Below are positions 32,637 to 40,669 of a stretch of 64,000 nucleotides of DNA, piece after piece. How positions within the stretch are numbered: the first letter of the stretch is position 1; each line of letters opens with the position of its first letter. The notes beneath the pieces are model-generated. The model had not been told where the DNA came from, did no database searches, and saw nothing but the letters and a program-made list of their open reading frames with translations. The DNA is taken from positions 1,364,001-1,428,000 of the forward strand of contig NZ_CP049919.1 of the NCBI RefSeq assembly GCF_015624425.1, given 5' to 3'. The translations under genes were made by a program, and so were the position numbers. The DNA is from Roseateles sp. DAIF2 (GTDB lineage Bacteria; Pseudomonadota; Gammaproteobacteria; Burkholderiales; Burkholderiaceae_C).

Positions 32637-35369
32637 ATGAGTCCTGTCGACAAATCCGGTCTGACCCTGGTCGCCGCCGCGGCCGTCCTGCTGCTGAGTG
32701 GCTGCGCCACGACCACCACCGCGCCCGAGGGCAGCAAGCCGGCCGCCAGCGCCGCCGCTGCGCCCGCCAACGGCGCCTCGGCGCCGGCCTCGGTGCCCGG
32801 TGCTGCTAGCGCCGCCGCCGCCAAGCCGCCCGCCGACCCGAGCGCGCCCAAGCCCTTTGCCGATGTGATCAAGGGCGCCAAGGTCGACGACGGCCTGTTC
32901 CCGCTGTGGCGCAAGGACGAGAAGACCTGGATCGAGATCCCGAAGGACTGGCTGAACAAGCCCTTCCTGTTCACGGTCAATGTCGCCAACGCGGTCGGCG
33001 AGCGCGGCCTGTACGCCAGCCAGATGAACGACAGCGACATGGTCGAGTTCCGCAAGGTCGGCAACCAGATCCAGCTGATCGCGCTGAACACCAAGTTCCG
33101 CGCCGTCGCGGATCAGGGCAGCAAGCGCGCGATCGAGCAGGCCTTCTCGCCCAGCCTGCTGGGTTCCAGCGTGGTGGCCAGCGCCGAGCATCCGGAGCGC
33201 AAGTCCATCCTGGTCGACGCCGGCTTCCTGCTGGCCGACATCCCCGGCTATTCCACCCGCCTGGAAATGGCCTACCGCCTGCCCTTCTCGGTCGACAAGG
33301 CGAACTCGCATTTCGAGGCCGCCCGTGCCGATGCCCGGCTCTCGACCCTGACCGCGCGCCTGCATTACGCCACGCCGCGCATCCCCGCGCCGCCGCTGAC
33401 CCCGCCGCCGGTGCCGGTGCCGACCCCGCCGCAGGCCACGCCGGATCCGCGCAGCCTGTTCATCAGCTTCGTCTACAACTTCGCGGCCCTGCCCGACGAG
33501 CCGATGGCCGTGCGCCAGGCCGACCCGCGCCTGGGCCATTTCGCCGAGTCTTTCACCGACCTGGGCGGCGACCTGAAGGCGAACCCGCGCGTGCACTACA
33601 TCAACCGCTGGCGCCTGGAGAAGAAGGACCCGACCGCCGCGCTGTCCGAGCCGGTCAAGCCGATCACCTTCTGGATGGACAAGAACATCCCGGTGAAGTA
33701 TCGCGGCGCGGTCGAGGCCGGCATCCTGGAATGGAACAAGGCCTTCGAGAAGATCGGCTTCAAGAACGCGGTGCTGGCCAAGCAGCAGCCCGACGATGCC
33801 GATTGGGACAATATGGACGCCGGCCACGCCTCGGTGCGCTGGTTCGTCGGCGCCGACGTCGGCTTCGCGATCGGCCCCAGCCACAAGGACCCGCGCAGCG
33901 GCGAGATCATCGATGCCGACATCGGCATGAGCGATGTGTTCGCGCGCGGCTCGCGCCGCATGATCGTCGAGGACGTCGGCATGAGCAGCGAGCAGCGCCT
34001 GGCCCAGCTGACCGCGTCCTGGAAGAACGGCCGCCCGTCCGCCGAGGCCTATTGCAACTACGCGCATGAGGCCGCCGCCGAGATGAACTTCGCGCTCGAC
34101 CTGCTGGAAGCGCGCGGCGACATCGCGCCGGACAGCCCCGAGGCCGAGGCCTTCGTGCAGGCGGTGATCAAGGACACCATGATGCACGAGGTGGGTCACA
34201 CCCTGGGCCTGAAGCACAACTTCAAGGCCTCGACCACGATCAGCCGCGAGCAGCTCAAGGACAAGGCCTTCACCGAGAGCAAGGGCATCTCCGGCTCGGT
34301 GATGGACTACAACGCCTACAACCTGGCGCTGAAGGGCGAACCGCAGGCCGCCTTCAACAACACCGCGCTGGGCCCCTACGACTACTGGGCGATCGAGTAC
34401 GCCTACAAGCAGATCCCGGCCGAGCAGGAGAAGGCCGAGCTGGCCCGCATCGCCGCGCGCAGCACCGAGCCGGCGCTGGCCTATGCCGACGACGCCGATG
34501 CCGGCGGCTTCGGCCCCTACGATGGCCTGGACCCGCTGGCGAATCGCTTCGACCTGGGCGACGACCCGCTGGCCTATTACAAGAAGCGCCTGAAGCTGTC
34601 GCAGGAGCTGTGGACCCGCGTGCAGGACCGCAAGCCCCAGGTCGGCGACGACCCGCTGCGCCAGCGCCGCGCGCTGCTGGCCGGCTTCAACCAGCTGCAC
34701 CGCGCCGCCGAACTGGTGGGCAAGTATGTCGGCGGCATGCATGCGCTGCGCGACCTGCCCGGCACCACCGGCCGCCCAAGCTTCAAGCCGGTCGAGCCCG
34801 CCAAGCAGCGCGAGGCCCTGCAGTTCCTGGCCACCGGCCTGTTCAGCGAATCGAGCTTCCGCTTCAAGCCCGAGCTGCTGTCCACCCTGACCCTGGACTA
34901 CAACGAGTGGGAACGCGGCGTGCCGCTGAACCTGTCGGCCAGCGTCGCGCGCGTGCAACTGGTCGCGCTGGACCGCCTGCTGAGCCCCGGCACCGCCACC
35001 CGCATGCTGGACCTGCCCGCCTATGTCGAGCCGGCGCAGCGCCGCGGCATGATCTCGCTGAACGAGGTCTACGCCACCCTGCAGGGCTCGGTGTGGAGCG
35101 AACTGAAGAGCGGCGCCGAGATCGACCGCCTGCGCCGCAACCTGCAGCGCGAGCATCTGAAGCGCCTGCAGGCCCTGCTGACCAAGGGCTCGGCCGCGCT
35201 GCCGCCGGACGCGCTCTCGCTGCTGCGCTACAACGCCACCCAGCTGCAGTCCGAGCTGCGCGCCGCGGCGGGCAAGGGCGGCCAATCGGTCGAGACCCGC
35301 GCCCATCTGGCCGAAAGCCTGACGACGCTGACCGAGGCGCTGCGCGCCACGATGCAGCGCGCCAGCTGA
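32637..35369 (+). CDS. Zinc metalloprotease, DUF5117/DUF4953 type, lipoprotein (copy 1)
   Basis: From ATG 32637 the product has 910 residues and begins with a lipoprotein signal (LTLVAAAAVLLLSGC, Cys at about residue 22) followed by an Ala/Pro-rich linker. A DUF5117-like region (KDEKTWIEIPKDWLNKPFLF, LYASQMN) precedes the protease domain with MHEVGHTLGLKHNF, which is the metzincin motif HExxHxxGxxH (H517, E518, H521, H527). VMDYNAYNLALKG lies at the Met-turn position. It should act as a membrane-tethered, probably outer-membrane, endopeptidase. It is followed by a close paralogue with a one-base stop/start overlap (TGATG). GTG at 32625 is an alternative start. Confidence 0.88.
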   Translation: MSPVDKSGLTLVAAAAVLLLSGCATTTTAPEGSKPAASAAAAPANGASAPASVPGAASAAAAKPPADPSAPKPFADVIKGAKVDDGLFPLWRKDEKTWIEIPKDWLNKPFLFTVNVANAVGERGLYASQMNDSDMVEFRKVGNQIQLIALNTKFRAVADQGSKRAIEQAFSPSLLGSSVVASAEHPERKSILVDAGFLLADIPGYSTRLEMAYRLPFSVDKANSHFEAARADARLSTLTARLHYATPRIPAPPLTPPPVPVPTPPQATPDPRSLFISFVYNFAALPDEPMAVRQADPRLGHFAESFTDLGGDLKANPRVHYINRWRLEKKDPTAALSEPVKPITFWMDKNIPVKYRGAVEAGILEWNKAFEKIGFKNAVLAKQQPDDADWDNMDAGHASVRWFVGADVGFAIGPSHKDPRSGEIIDADIGMSDVFARGSRRMIVEDVGMSSEQRLAQLTASWKNGRPSAEAYCNYAHEAAAEMNFALDLLEARGDIAPDSPEAEAFVQAVIKDTMMHEVGHTLGLKHNFKASTTISREQLKDKAFTESKGISGSVMDYNAYNLALKGEPQAAFNNTALGPYDYWAIEYAYKQIPAEQEKAELARIAARSTEPALAYADDADAGGFGPYDGLDPLANRFDLGDDPLAYYKKRLKLSQELWTRVQDRKPQVGDDPLRQRRALLAGFNQLHRAAELVGKYVGGMHALRDLPGTTGRPSFKPVEPAKQREALQFLATGLFSESSFRFKPELLSTLTLDYNEWERGVPLNLSASVARVQLVALDRLLSPGTATRMLDLPAYVEPAQRRGMISLNEVYATLQGSVWSELKSGAEIDRLRRNLQREHLKRLQALLTKGSAALPPDALSLLRYNATQLQSELRAAAGKGGQSVETRAHLAESLTTLTEALRATMQRAS

Positions 35370-38041
35370 TGGCCCGCGCGTTCACGCAGACCCGCGCCGC
35401 AAGGCGCGGGGCCTGGCGCCGTCCGGCGCTGGCGGCGGCGCTGCTGCTGGCGCTGGGTGCCACTCAGGCCCAGCCGGTCCCGCCGCCCGGCGGCGCGCCG
35501 GCCGCGGCCGCCGCCCCGCTGAAGCCCTTCGACGAGATCGTCAAGGGCGCGCAGGCCGGCAGCGGCCTGTTCACGATCTGGCGCCGCGAGAACAAGGTCT
35601 GGCTCGAGATCCCGCTGTCGCAGCTCGACAAGCCCTTCCTGTTCTCGGTCAACTTCGCCAACTCGATCGGCGAGCGCGGCCTCTACGCCAGCCAGATGGG
35701 TCCCAGCTGGCCGGCGGTGTTCCGCCGCGTCGGCCGCCAGGTGCAGCTGCTGGCGCTGAACGAGAAGTTCCGCGCCCGCGGCAGCGAGGGCAGCCCGCTC
35801 GCGGTGGCGCAGGCCTTCTCGCCCAGCCTGCTGGCCGCCGGCGCGCAGGCCGCCGAGGTCCATCCGCAGCGCCAGTCCCTGCTGGTCGACGCTTCAGGCC
35901 TGCTGCTGGCCGACATCCCCGGCATGTCGACCCGGCTGGAGGCGGCCTTCCGCCTGCCCTATGCGGTGGACCGCGCCAACTCGAGCTTCGTCGCGACCCG
36001 CGCTGAGGCCACGCTGGCGACCCTGAGCGCGCGCCTGCATTTCGCGCTGCCGCGCATCCCCGCGCCGCCGCTGGTTCCGGGCCCGGCCCTGCCGCCGCCG
36101 CCCGCGGCGATCCCGGATGTGCGCAGCTTCTTCCTGGACTATGTCTACAGCTTCGCGGCCCTGCCCGAGACGCCGATGGCGCCGCGCGAGGCGGACCCGC
36201 GCCTGGGCCATTTCACCGAGTCCTTCACCGACCTCGGCGGCGACCTGAAGGCGAATCCGCGCGTGCACCACATCAAGCGCTGGCGCCTGGAGAAGCAGGA
36301 CCCGGCGGCCGCGCTGTCGGAGCCGGTCAAGCCGATCACCTTCTGGCTGGACAAGAACATCCCGCTCAAGTACCGGCCGGTGGTCGAGGAAGCCATCCTC
36401 GAATGGAACAAGGCCTTCGAGAAGATCGGCTTCAAAAACGCGCTGGTGGTCAGGCAGCAGCCCGACGATGCCGACTGGGACAATATGGACGCCGGCCATG
36501 CCTCGGTGCGCTGGTTCCTCGGCGCCGATGTCGGCTTCAATATCGGCCCGAGCCGCGCCGACCCGCGCAGCGGCGAGATCATCGACGCCGACATCGGCCT
36601 CAGCGATGCCTTTGGCCGCGGCGCCCGCCGCATGCGGGTCGAGGACATCGGCGAAAGCAGCGAGGAGCGCCTGGCCGCCCTGACGGCCGCCTGGCGCGGC
36701 GAGGCGCACGAGGTCTGCGAGGAGGGGCGCCTGAGCGCCGAGCAGGCCGAGTTCGCGCTGGAGCTGCTGGAAGCGCGCGAGGACCTGGCGCCGGACAGCC
36801 CCGAGGTCGAGGCCTTCGTGCGCTCCACCATCAAGGGCACGATGATGCACGAGGTGGGCCATACCCTGGGCCTGAAGCACAACTTCAAGGCCTCCACCAC
36901 GATGTCTCTGGCCCAGCTGTCGGACAAGGGCTTCACCGACGCGCACAGCATCGCCAACTCGGTGATGGAATATGTGCCGGTGAACCTGGCGCTGCGCGGC
37001 GAGCCGCAGGGCGGCTACCACCGCTCCGCGCTCGGGCCCTACGACTACTGGGCGATCGAGTACGCCTACAAGCCGATCGAGGCCGGGCGAGAGAAGGCCG
37101 AGCTGGCCGCGATCGCCGCGCGCAGCAGCGAGCCGGCCCTGGTCTATGGCGACGATGCCGACGCCGGCACCGGCGGCGTCTACGACGGCATGGACCCCTT
37201 CATCAACCGCTTCGACCTGGGCAACGAGCCGCTGGCCTATTACCGCAAGCGCCTGAAGCTGTCGCAGGAGCTGTGGACCCGTGTGCAGGAGCGCAAGCCG
37301 CTGGCCGGCGACGATCCGCTGCGCCAGCGCCGCGCGCTGCTGGCCGGCTTCAACCAGCTGGCCACCATCGCCGAGCTGAGCGCCAAGTTCGTCGGCGGCA
37401 TGCACACCCTGCGCGATCTGCCCGGCAGCACCGGCCGGCCGAACTTCCGGCCGGTCGAGCCGGCCCTGCAGCGCGAGGCCCTGCGCTTCATCGCCGAGGA
37501 CCTGCTGGGCAGTGCGGCGTTCCGCTTCCAGCCGCGCTTCCTGGCCGGCCTGACGCCGGACTACAACGAGCGCGACCGCGGTGCGCCGCTGAGCGTGCCG
37601 GCCGCGGTGTCTCGGGTGCAGCGCGCCGCGCTGGACCGGCTGCTGAGCCCGGGCACCGCGGGCCGCCTGCTGGACCAGCCGGCCTATCTGGAGTCGGCGC
37701 AGCGCCGCGGCCTGATCTCGCTCAGCGAGGTCTACGCCAGCCTGCAGGACGCGGTCTGGAGCGAGCTCAGGCGCCAGGGCGAGGGTGGCGAGATCGACCC
37801 GCTGCGCCGCAACCTGCAGCGCGAGCATCTGCGGCGCCTGCAGGGCCTGCTGACGCGCGGCCCCGGCGCCCTGCCGCCCGAGGCCGCGGCCCTGCTGCGC
37901 CACCAGGCCATCCGGCTGCAGGCCGAGCTGCGCCAGGCGCTGGGCCGCAGCGGCGGCCACTCGGTCGAGACCCGCGCGCATCTGGACTACAGCCTGTCCG
38001 CGCTGGAGGCGGCGCTGCGCGCGACGATGCAGCGCGGCTGA
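35369..38041 (+). CDS. Zinc metalloprotease, DUF5117/DUF4953 type, secreted (copy 2)
   Basis: This 890-residue paralogue of the preceding protein matches it along nearly the whole length, e.g. LGHFTESFTDLGGDLKANPR, MDAGHASVRWFLGADVGF and MHEVGHTLGLKHNF (H494 is the first zinc ligand). The N-terminus differs: RRPALAAALLLALGATQAQP is a cleavable signal peptide without a lipobox Cys, so this copy should be released into the periplasm or outside, whereas copy 1 is lipid-anchored. Start and stop overlap (TGATG), so the pair is translated together, possibly as partners. A strong terminator follows after about 20 bases. The two are evidently the product of tandem duplication with retention of both active sites. 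Confidence 0.88.
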   Translation: MARAFTQTRAARRGAWRRPALAAALLLALGATQAQPVPPPGGAPAAAAAPLKPFDEIVKGAQAGSGLFTIWRRENKVWLEIPLSQLDKPFLFSVNFANSIGERGLYASQMGPSWPAVFRRVGRQVQLLALNEKFRARGSEGSPLAVAQAFSPSLLAAGAQAAEVHPQRQSLLVDASGLLLADIPGMSTRLEAAFRLPYAVDRANSSFVATRAEATLATLSARLHFALPRIPAPPLVPGPALPPPPAAIPDVRSFFLDYVYSFAALPETPMAPREADPRLGHFTESFTDLGGDLKANPRVHHIKRWRLEKQDPAAALSEPVKPITFWLDKNIPLKYRPVVEEAILEWNKAFEKIGFKNALVVRQQPDDADWDNMDAGHASVRWFLGADVGFNIGPSRADPRSGEIIDADIGLSDAFGRGARRMRVEDIGESSEERLAALTAAWRGEAHEVCEEGRLSAEQAEFALELLEAREDLAPDSPEVEAFVRSTIKGTMMHEVGHTLGLKHNFKASTTMSLAQLSDKGFTDAHSIANSVMEYVPVNLALRGEPQGGYHRSALGPYDYWAIEYAYKPIEAGREKAELAAIAARSSEPALVYGDDADAGTGGVYDGMDPFINRFDLGNEPLAYYRKRLKLSQELWTRVQERKPLAGDDPLRQRRALLAGFNQLATIAELSAKFVGGMHTLRDLPGSTGRPNFRPVEPALQREALRFIAEDLLGSAAFRFQPRFLAGLTPDYNERDRGAPLSVPAAVSRVQRAALDRLLSPGTAGRLLDQPAYLESAQRRGLISLSEVYASLQDAVWSELRRQGEGGEIDPLRRNLQREHLRRLQGLLTRGPGALPPEAAALLRHQAIRLQAELRQALGRSGGHSVETRAHLDYSLSALEAALRATMQRG

Positions 38042-38060
38042 GTCTTTGTTGAGCCCATCG

Positions 38061-38089
38061 AAAAAGCCGGCGCATGCGCCGGTTTTTTT
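38061..38089. terminator. Strong bidirectional intrinsic terminator
   Basis: A perfect palindrome CCGGCGCATGCGCCGG is preceded by five A and followed by eight T, 25 bases after the second protease gene. The A run would serve as a T run for minus-strand transcripts from the AI-2E gene. Confidence 0.9.
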
Positions 38090-38190
38090 TGACTCTGGTT
38101 CGCTGATTCGCGATCTCCCGGCGCGGCCTTGATAACCCCTGCGCAGTGCCGGCTGGCGCCGGGACGCGGGCGTGCGCAATTGCTCCGTGT

Positions 38191-38357
38191 CCCCCGGCCG
38201 CTTCGCAGCCTCCTCCTTGACCTGCGCAATTGCGCACACCCGCATCCCGGCTTTTCCACCGCAAGGTTTTCGCGGAGAAAGCCAAACGCAGTGCCGAGCA
38301 GGAGGGTGGGTAGGCCTGATGCGGAGGTTAAGGAGGAGGCCGCGAAGCGGCCGGGGG
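38191..38357. repeat. Long inverted repeat, 32-bp arms
   Basis: The arms 38191-38222 and 38326-38357 are reverse complements with two mismatches (arm core CCGGCCGCTTCGC / GCGAAGCGGCCGG), separated by 103 bases. It lies in the 467-base gap between convergent genes and has no open frame worth calling. Possible REP/MITE-like element. Confidence 0.75.
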
Positions 38358-38369
38358 ATTGAGCCCGGA

Positions 38370-38396
38370 CACCGGAAGTCCGGTGGACTTCCGGTG
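38370..38396. repeat. Perfect hairpin with 12-bp arms
   Basis: CACCGGAAGTCC and GGACTTCCGGTG flank a GGT loop. It lacks a T run, so it is not a classical terminator; with the adjacent long inverted repeat it suggests a structured intergenic element. The rest of 38397-38508 shows nothing recognisable. Confidence 0.7.
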
Positions 38397-38508
38397 CCTG
38401 GCGAAAGCCAGGGCCGCGAGGCTCTGGCAGGCAGCAGCAGGCCCGCCCATCCTCCTGCGCCCAGGCAGCCTTCGCCTTCGCAAGAAGCCTTTTTCCTTGT
38501 GGCGCCGC

Positions 38509-39666
38509 TTATTCCTGCGGCCGGCGGCGCGGCGGGCGGCGCCGGCGTTGCTGGGCGCTGCCCTCGGCGGGCGCCGCCTGCGCCTCCAGCGGCCGGCCCT
38601 CGCGCCGCTCCACCGCGACGATGCCCCACACCGCCATGAACATCGCCGCGATCAGCGGGCCGATCACGAAGCCGTTCAGGCCAAAGATGGCCATGCCGCC
38701 CAGGGTGGAGATCAGCACCACATAGTCGGGCATCTTGGTGTCCTTGCCGACCAGCAGTGGGCGCAGCAGGTTGTCGACCAGGCCGATCACCAGCACACCG
38801 TAGGCGATCAGGCCCAGGCCGGGCCAGACGGCGCCGGTGGCCAGGAAGTACAGCGCCACCGGCAGCCACACCAGGCCCGCGCCGACCGCCGGCAGCAGCG
38901 ACAGGAAGGCCATCAGCACCGCCCACAGCACCGGCGCATGCACGTCCAGCAACCAGAAGGCCAGGCCGCCCAGCGCGCCCTGGATCGCCGCGACGACGAT
39001 ATTGCCCTTCACCGTCGCGCGGATCACGGTGGCGAACTTCTCGCCCAGCTCGCGCTTGTAGCGGCCATGCAGCGGCAGCGCGTCGCGGATGCGGCGCGCC
39101 AGCGCCTCGCCGTCGCGCAGCAGGAAGAACATCAGGTACAGGCTGATGAAGAAGCCGACCAGGAAGTCGAAGGTGTCCTGGCCGAAGCTCAGCGCCTTGG
39201 CCGCCAGCACCTGGCTGCCCTGGTTCAGCGCCGCCACCAGCTTCTCCTGCAGCAGGGCCAGATTGGACAGGCCGGCGCGGTCCAGCAGCTGGGTCAGCCA
39301 GCCGGGCAGGGCGGCATAGATCTGCTGCACATAGGTGCTGAAGCTGAACTCGCCGGACTTGACCTTGCCATACAGCGCCGTGCCCTCCTGCACCAGCGAG
39401 GCCGCCACCAGGGTCAGCGGCAGGATCACCAGCAGCAGGATCACGACGATGGTGCTCAGCGCCGCCGCGGTGCGCCGCGTCGGGCCGAAGCGGGCCAGCA
39501 GCGCGCGGTTCAGCGGCGCGAACACCAGGGCCATCGCGGTGCCCCACAGCACCGCGCCGTAGAAGGGCAGCAGGATCCAGCCGAAGGCCAGGGTCACCAG
39601 CACCAGCATCACGGCAAAGCTCCTGTCGTGCAGGGCGGGGGCGTCGTCCTCGGGCAAAGTCGGCAT
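38509..39666 (-). CDS. AI-2E family transporter-like membrane protein
   Basis: From ATG 39666 (MPTLPEDDAPALHDRSFAVM) the 385-residue protein has about seven to eight membrane helices, among them FAVMLVLVTLAFGWILLPFY, LSTIVVILLLVILPLTLVAA and FLVGFFISLYLMFFLLRDGE, and the family's conserved loop LPAVGAGLVWLPVALY with LLRPLLVGKDTKMPDYVVLI. The tail is Arg/Pro-rich. The AI-2E name comes from TqsA of E. coli; members also include Na+/H+ antiporters, so transport of autoinducer-2 should not be assumed. An in-frame ATG at 39750 would add 28 non-conserved residues. Confidence 0.9.
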   Translation of the reverse strand: MPTLPEDDAPALHDRSFAVMLVLVTLAFGWILLPFYGAVLWGTAMALVFAPLNRALLARFGPTRRTAAALSTIVVILLLVILPLTLVAASLVQEGTALYGKVKSGEFSFSTYVQQIYAALPGWLTQLLDRAGLSNLALLQEKLVAALNQGSQVLAAKALSFGQDTFDFLVGFFISLYLMFFLLRDGEALARRIRDALPLHGRYKRELGEKFATVIRATVKGNIVVAAIQGALGGLAFWLLDVHAPVLWAVLMAFLSLLPAVGAGLVWLPVALYFLATGAVWPGLGLIAYGVLVIGLVDNLLRPLLVGKDTKMPDYVVLISTLGGMAIFGLNGFVIGPLIAAMFMAVWGIVAVERREGRPLEAQAAPAEGSAQQRRRRPPRRRPQE

Positions 39667-39798
39667 GGGGGCGGTCGGTCGCTTGCGGCCAGCGGTTGTG
39701 TTGCGCGCATCGTAGCGGCAACGGCGACGGCACTCGTCGCCGGGCGGCAATCGCGCTAGATTCGAGGCTCCTCGTCCAGCCTGCCGGAGCCTGTTGCC

Positions 39799-40047
39799 AT
39801 GGAGCCTCTACCCCGCATCGTGATGAGTTTCTCCCCCGACGATCAGGCCTGGCTGCGCCGCTCGCAGATCGCCGTGCCCAAGTTCTGGGCCAGCCATGGC
39901 ACGGCGCCGCTGGCCGGCGACGCGCTGCGCATCGGCGGGCGCCAGTTCCTCATCCAGGCGCGCGTCTGGGAGGCCGATGCGGAGGGGCCGCTGCTGCACC
40001 TCTTCATCGGCAGCAGCCACGCGCAGAGCGACACGGTGTTCGGCTGA
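39799..40047 (+). CDS. Small conserved hypothetical protein
   Basis: The 82-residue frame begins MEPLPRIVMSFSPDDQAWLR and ends LLHLFIGSSHAQSDTVFG. It has no signal peptide, membrane helix or Cys motif. A CCGGAG run 12 bases before the start and its placement between two divergent/convergent genes support translation; a start at the internal Met (MSFSPDD) is equally possible. I do not recognise the family. It ends eight bases before the stop codon of the convergent PEP-CTERM gene. Confidence 0.55.
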   Translation: MEPLPRIVMSFSPDDQAWLRRSQIAVPKFWASHGTAPLAGDALRIGGRQFLIQARVWEADAEGPLLHLFIGSSHAQSDTVFG

Positions 40048-40054
40048 ACCGGGA

Positions 40055-40585
40055 TCAGGCCCAGCGGCGCCGGCTCAAGGCCAGCGCGCCCAGGGCGCCC
40101 AGGCCCAGCGCCAGCGAGGCCGGCTCGGACACCGGGTTGGCGGCCTCGACGCGGTAGCTGCCGCTGGCGCGCAACACCTCGTCGGCGAAATGAAAGCGCG
40201 CGCCGGCGATGTCGGTGGCGCCGTCCTCCACCCTAAAGCCGGGATAGCCGCCGACGCTGCCGTCCAGGCCGACCAGTTCGCCGAAGTGGTAGACCGCCAT
40301 CAGCTCGCGATCGGGGTCGGTGTCGATCGTGTAGCCCAGCAGCGAGAAGCGGTAGTCGCTGATCGCGATCAGCTGGCGCGCCTCGCTCAACTCGATGCGC
40401 GAGGTGTCGAGCTCGAAGCGGCCGCTGAGCCGCTGCCCGATCGCCCGTTCCGGCTGGACCCAGGAGAAGGGCGAGCTGGCGCTGTCGATCAGGCCGGTGA
40501 TCGTGAAGACCGAGGCCTGGGCCTGCAGGCTGGCGGTCAGGGCCGCGCCGGCGGCCAGCAGACGCAGAAAGGGAGGAAGACGCAT
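40055..40585 (-). CDS. PEP-CTERM sorting-domain protein
   Basis: The 176-residue protein has a signal peptide (LLAAGAALTASLQAQA, cleavage before SVFTIT), a beta-rich body, and the C-terminal sorting signal VSEPASLALGLGALGALALS followed by RRRWA: SEPAS in place of the PEP motif, a hydrophobic helix and an Arg cluster. Such proteins are cut and anchored or released by an exosortase (EpsH/XrtA type) in Gram-negatives with exopolysaccharide systems. No exosortase gene is in the window. The body resembles other short PEP-CTERM proteins but gives no specific function. Confidence 0.85.
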   Translation of the reverse strand: MRLPPFLRLLAAGAALTASLQAQASVFTITGLIDSASSPFSWVQPERAIGQRLSGRFELDTSRIELSEARQLIAISDYRFSLLGYTIDTDPDRELMAVYHFGELVGLDGSVGGYPGFRVEDGATDIAGARFHFADEVLRASGSYRVEAANPVSEPASLALGLGALGALALSRRRWA

Positions 40586-40669
40586 GATGGAAAAACCCTC
40601 GTGACATGGTTCTGGCCGGGGCTTGTCGAGGGGCGCCCGGTCCGACCGCGATCGCGGCTGGTCGCCAGC

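Noticed and set aside
34610..35368. Upstream extension of the second protease into the first protease gene
   Set aside because: The upstream part is out-of-frame sequence of copy 1; the signal peptide after ATG 35369 marks the true start.
35894..39733. Minus-strand open frame of 1279 codons across the second protease and AI-2E genes
   Set aside because: It runs opposite the HExxH protease and through the terminator and repeat region; no recognisable domain.
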